From positions 1 to 16,847 of the forward strand of contig JAIRSA010000075.1 of NCBI GenBank assembly GCA_031255695.1: DNA of 16,847 bases, written 5' to 3'. The notes beneath the pieces are model-generated. The model had not been told where the DNA came from. It made no database searches and saw only the letters and a list, made by a program, of their open reading frames with translations. Positions 14,674 to 16,847 of this stretch are shown here, one piece after another; within the stretch, counting starts at the first letter, position 1; the number at the start of each line of letters is the position of its first letter. Source of the DNA: Eubacteriales Family XIII. Incertae Sedis bacterium. GTDB lineage: Bacteria > Bacillota > Clostridia > Peptostreptococcales > Anaerovoracaceae. Made by a program: the position numbers and the translations under genes.

Positions 14674-14686
14674 ATGGTATTACCAT
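14674..14686. promoter_or_regulatory. Operator-like palindrome at the exporter operon start site
   Basis: ATGGTA and TACCAT flank one base, a perfect 13-bp odd-centred palindrome. It begins 3 nt after the -10 hexamer of the MacA-like promoter and so covers the expected transcription start. The regulator is unknown; none is encoded next to this operon in the window. Confidence 0.5.
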
Positions 14687-14689
14687 ATC

Positions 14690-14698
14690 ATTATACCA
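14690..14698 (-). promoter_or_regulatory. Extended -10 promoter of the MacA-like operon
   Basis: On the minus strand TGGTATAAT gives a perfect -10 (14690-14695) with the TGn extension. No good -35 is found at 16-18 nt, which fits an extended -10 promoter. AT-rich DNA lies upstream (14711-14731). Expected start is near 14683, with a leader of about 160 nt. Confidence 0.6.
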
Positions 14699-14810
14699 CG
14701 GATTTCAGGTTTTAAGATAATAAATTTTTAGAATACACCGCGGGATGTATTGCATGAATATATCCAAAGCTGAGTATACGAAAAAGCCTGCAAGTTGATT
14801 TTTTTTGACG

Positions 14811-14839
14811 TTGCGTTTTACCAGATAATCCTATATAAT
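14811..14839 (+). promoter_or_regulatory. Putative lgt promoter
   Basis: TTGCGT (14811-14816), a 17-nt spacer and a perfect TATAAT (14834-14839). The -35 matches only its first three bases, so the call rests mainly on the -10 and spacing. Expected start is near 14846, about 100 nt before the lgt ATG. Confidence 0.5.
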
Positions 14840-14944
14840 GAATCCGTATGCTATTGCCAATGCCATGCGGCGCCCGGCGCAGCACGCGCTGGGGACGCCT
14901 CTTCACACGGCATTATGGGCAAACAAGCGGAAAGAGGGGAAAAG

Positions 14945-15709
14945 ATGCCGTCACCTCCAGACAGGGTCGCCTTTTCGGTATTTGGGCTCGATATAATGTG
15001 GTATGGCGTGATAGTCACGGCTGCGCTGGCCATAGCAGTCTTCATAACCTGCGCCCGCGCTGGCCGCTACGGCCTGAAGGCGGACAAGGTGCTTGACTTC
15101 CTGGTGTTCTGCATCCCGGCGGGCCTGATCGGGGCGAGGCTGTATTATGTTTTGTTCAACCTGAGCTTTTTCATGGAAGCGCCCGCGCAGATATTCAATA
15201 CGAGGGCGGGGGGCCTGGCGATACACGGCGCGCTGATCTTCGGCCTGCTGACTGCGGCCGTCCTGTGCAAGGTGTGGCGCGTAAAGGCCATGGACGCGCT
15301 GGATCTGGCTGCGCCGTCCCTTGCCATCGCGCAGGCGATCGGGCGGTGGGGGAACTACATGAACCAGGAGGCACATGGCGGGCCCACGGATCTCCCCTGG
15401 GCGATCGTGGTGGACGGCGTGAAGGTGCACCCCACATTCCTGTATGAGTCGCTGTGGTGCCTGATGCTGTTCTTCGTCCTGCTTGCCGTGGACCGCAGGC
15501 GCAAGTTCGAGGGCCAGATATTCCTGCTTTACTGCATGCTGTATTCCGTCGAAAGGTTCCTTGTGGAGCAGTTGAGGACTGACAGCCTGATGCTCTTAGG
15601 CATGTTCAGGCAGGCCCAGGTGCTGAGCGCGGCGGTGTTCCTCGTGTGCCTGCCGATATATTTTATGATGAAGCGCCGCGCGAGGTTCAGCGACAGGCTG
15701 TTTTACTAG
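14945..15709 (+). CDS. lgt: Prolipoprotein diacylglyceryl transferase
   Basis: Integral membrane enzyme of 254 residues that transfers diacylglycerol from phosphatidylglycerol to the lipobox Cys of prolipoproteins, the first lipidation step. Seen: IMWYGVIVTAALAIAV (17-32), GARLYYVLFN (63-72), GGLAIHGALIFG with H94, the Lgt signature GRWGNYMNQEAHG (133-145) with R134, N137 and E142, HPTFLYESLW (162-171), and RFLVEQLRTDSL with R204 and R211. All these blocks are conserved in the family. Start: ATG at 14945-14947, 5 nt after GAGGGG. The frame stays open 150 nt further up, but that part is cysteine-rich and unlike Lgt. ychF follows after 104 nt on the same strand. Confidence 0.95.
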   Translation: MPSPPDRVAFSVFGLDIMWYGVIVTAALAIAVFITCARAGRYGLKADKVLDFLVFCIPAGLIGARLYYVLFNLSFFMEAPAQIFNTRAGGLAIHGALIFGLLTAAVLCKVWRVKAMDALDLAAPSLAIAQAIGRWGNYMNQEAHGGPTDLPWAIVVDGVKVHPTFLYESLWCLMLFFVLLAVDRRRKFEGQIFLLYCMLYSVERFLVEQLRTDSLMLLGMFRQAQVLSAAVFLVCLPIYFMMKRRARFSDRLFY

Positions 15710-15813
15710 ATATTACATCTACCGTCAATACTGCCCGCCTGCCCGGATCGCCGCCTGACGGCACGGAGCGCGGCGCACCTGCGGCTGGATGGCCGCAATG
15801 GAGGCAACAATAA

Positions 15814-16847
15814 ATGAAACTTGGGATCGTAGGCCTGCCGAATGTAGGCAAAAGCACACTCTTCAACGCTATTACCAGGGCAGGGGCGGAAGCCGCCAAC
15901 TACCCTTTCTGCACCATAGAGCCGAATGTCGGCGTCGTCACAGTGCCTGACAAGAGGCTTGAGGCATTGAGCGAAGTATACAAGTCCAAGAAGACGATAT
16001 ACACCACCATCGAGTTCTATGACATAGCGGGCCTTGTGAAAGGCGCGTCGCGCGGGGAGGGCCTGGGCAACAAATTCCTTGGGCACATCAGGGAGGCTGC
16101 CGCGATAGTCCATGTCGTGCGCTGCTTCGAGGAAGCGGATGTCGTCCATGTGGAGGGGCGGCTCGATCCGCTCTCGGACATCGAGACCATAGGCCTTGAG
16201 CTGATATTCTCGGATCTGGAGCTGATCGAGCGGCGGATCCAGCGGACGCAGAAGGGGATGAAGGCGGACAAGGGGCTGGCCGCCGAGGCCGAGCTGCTCA
16301 GGCGAGTCAAGGCATCGCTCGAATCGGGGAAGCCCGCCCGCACCATGGAGCTCTCCGACACGGAGCGGGACTTCGTGAGATCGCTGGAACTCCTGTCGTT
16401 CAAGCCTGTCATCTATGCGGCGAACGTGTCCGAGGAGGACGCGGGCGACCCGGACAGGAACGAGATGGTCGTAAAGACGCGGGAATACGCCGCTGCGGAG
16501 GGATCGGACACGGTGGCGCTGTGCGCCAAGGTCGAGGCCGAGATAGCCGAGCTCGACGGGGAGGAGAAGGCCATGTTCTTCGAGGAGCTGGGCATAAAGG
16601 AATCGGGCCTTGACAAGCTCATACACGCCTCATACAGGCTCTTGGACCTGATATCGTTCATTACGGCGGGCGAGCCGGAGACGAGGGCCTGGACGATAAG
16701 GCGCGGGACGAAGGCGCCACAGGCCGCCGGGCGCATACACACGGATTTCGAGAAGGGCTTCATACGCGCCGAGACCATAGCCTACGACAGGCTGATGGAG
16801 TGCGGCGGGAGCCTGGCAGCAGCAAGGGAGAAGGGCCTGATACGTTC
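15814..16847 (+). CDS. ychF: YchF/OLA1-family ATPase (cut by window end)
   Basis: Conserved Obg-related P-loop NTPase that prefers ATP over GTP, binds ribosomes and is linked to stress and translation control. The first 344 residues are present; the family is about 363-367 long, so only the last 20 or so are missing. Seen: P-loop GLPNVGKST (7-15), YPFCTIEPNVGVV (30-42), G3 motif DIAGLVKGAS (70-79), the YchF-type NVSE (204-207) in place of the GTPase NKxD, and the C-terminal TGS domain with ISFITAGEPETRAWTIRRG (280-298) and GRIHTDFEKGFIRAE (306-320). ATG start with GGAGG 9 nt upstream. It lies 104 nt after lgt on the same strand, so co-transcription is possible. No stop occurs before the window edge. 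Confidence 0.95.
   Translation, partial: MKLGIVGLPNVGKSTLFNAITRAGAEAANYPFCTIEPNVGVVTVPDKRLEALSEVYKSKKTIYTTIEFYDIAGLVKGASRGEGLGNKFLGHIREAAAIVHVVRCFEEADVVHVEGRLDPLSDIETIGLELIFSDLELIERRIQRTQKGMKADKGLAAEAELLRRVKASLESGKPARTMELSDTERDFVRSLELLSFKPVIYAANVSEEDAGDPDRNEMVVKTREYAAAEGSDTVALCAKVEAEIAELDGEEKAMFFEELGIKESGLDKLIHASYRLLDLISFITAGEPETRAWTIRRGTKAPQAAGRIHTDFEKGFIRAETIAYDRLMECGGSLAAAREKGLIR

Larger units (their letters stand above)
14523..14944. other. Divergent intergenic region between MacA-like gene and lgt
   Basis: This 422-nt stretch contains two divergent transcription units and no convincing gene. Leftwards are the extended -10 promoter, operator-like palindrome and folded leader of the exporter operon. 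Rightwards are the lgt promoter and a leader of about 100 nt. An open frame runs upstream from lgt, but its start region has no ribosome binding site and does not resemble Lgt. Confidence 0.65.

Noticed and set aside
14795..14944. N-terminal extension of Lgt from an upstream in-frame ATG
   Set aside because: It contains the region of the likely lgt promoter, has no ribosome binding site at its ATG and does not resemble Lgt. The ATG at 14945 has a good site and gives the usual length.

Overview
The window is GC-rich chromosomal DNA with tightly packed bacterial genes. I find twelve protein genes and no RNA genes, insertion sequences or CRISPR arrays. The most likely source is an anaerobic Bacillota (Clostridia-like) bacterium. 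The reasons are a B12-dependent class II ribonucleotide reductase, strong AGGAGG-type ribosome binding sites with ATG, GTG and TTG starts, and an exporter operon in the order adaptor, ATPase, permease like Bacillus YknXYZ. This placement is inference. Two envelope-type efflux systems also leave a diderm Firmicutes-like host possible.

Layout from left to right. (1) 9-2935, minus strand: nrdJ (monomeric class II ribonucleotide reductase with an N-terminal ATP-cone), then a small VOC/glyoxalase-fold protein. nrdJ has a clear promoter about 120 nt upstream, and its -10 element lies inside a good match to the NrdR box. (2) 3299-9937, minus strand: a probable efflux operon. It runs adaptor (HlyD/AcrA type), RND pump, a TetR regulator overlapping the pump gene by 8 nt, then an NCS1 nucleobase transporter. 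A near-consensus promoter with a CCGACC/GGTCGG dyad just after the start site lies upstream of the adaptor and is the likely target of this TetR protein. (3) 10163-10831, plus strand: nth (endonuclease III), divergent from the efflux operon. (4) 11013-14522, minus strand: a MacAB/YknXYZ-like exporter of adaptor, ATPase and FtsX-type permease. Its leader has an extended -10 promoter, an operator-like palindrome and a nested RNA fold. (5) 14945 to the right edge, plus strand: lgt (lipoprotein lipidation), then ychF, cut by the window end.

A recurrent feature is local imperfect duplication of GC-rich segments at gene borders. There are at least six separate cases, each with its own sequence. One is inside a reading frame and gives the exporter ATPase an N-terminal extension with an eight-residue motif repeated twice. 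I saw no canonical hairpin-plus-U-tract terminator.

I did not find a clearly novel multi-gene system. The best leads are the structured leader of the MacA-like gene, the NrdR box at nrdJ, the repeat-built ATPase extension, and an RND pump without an outer-membrane channel, linked to TetR and an NCS1 importer.
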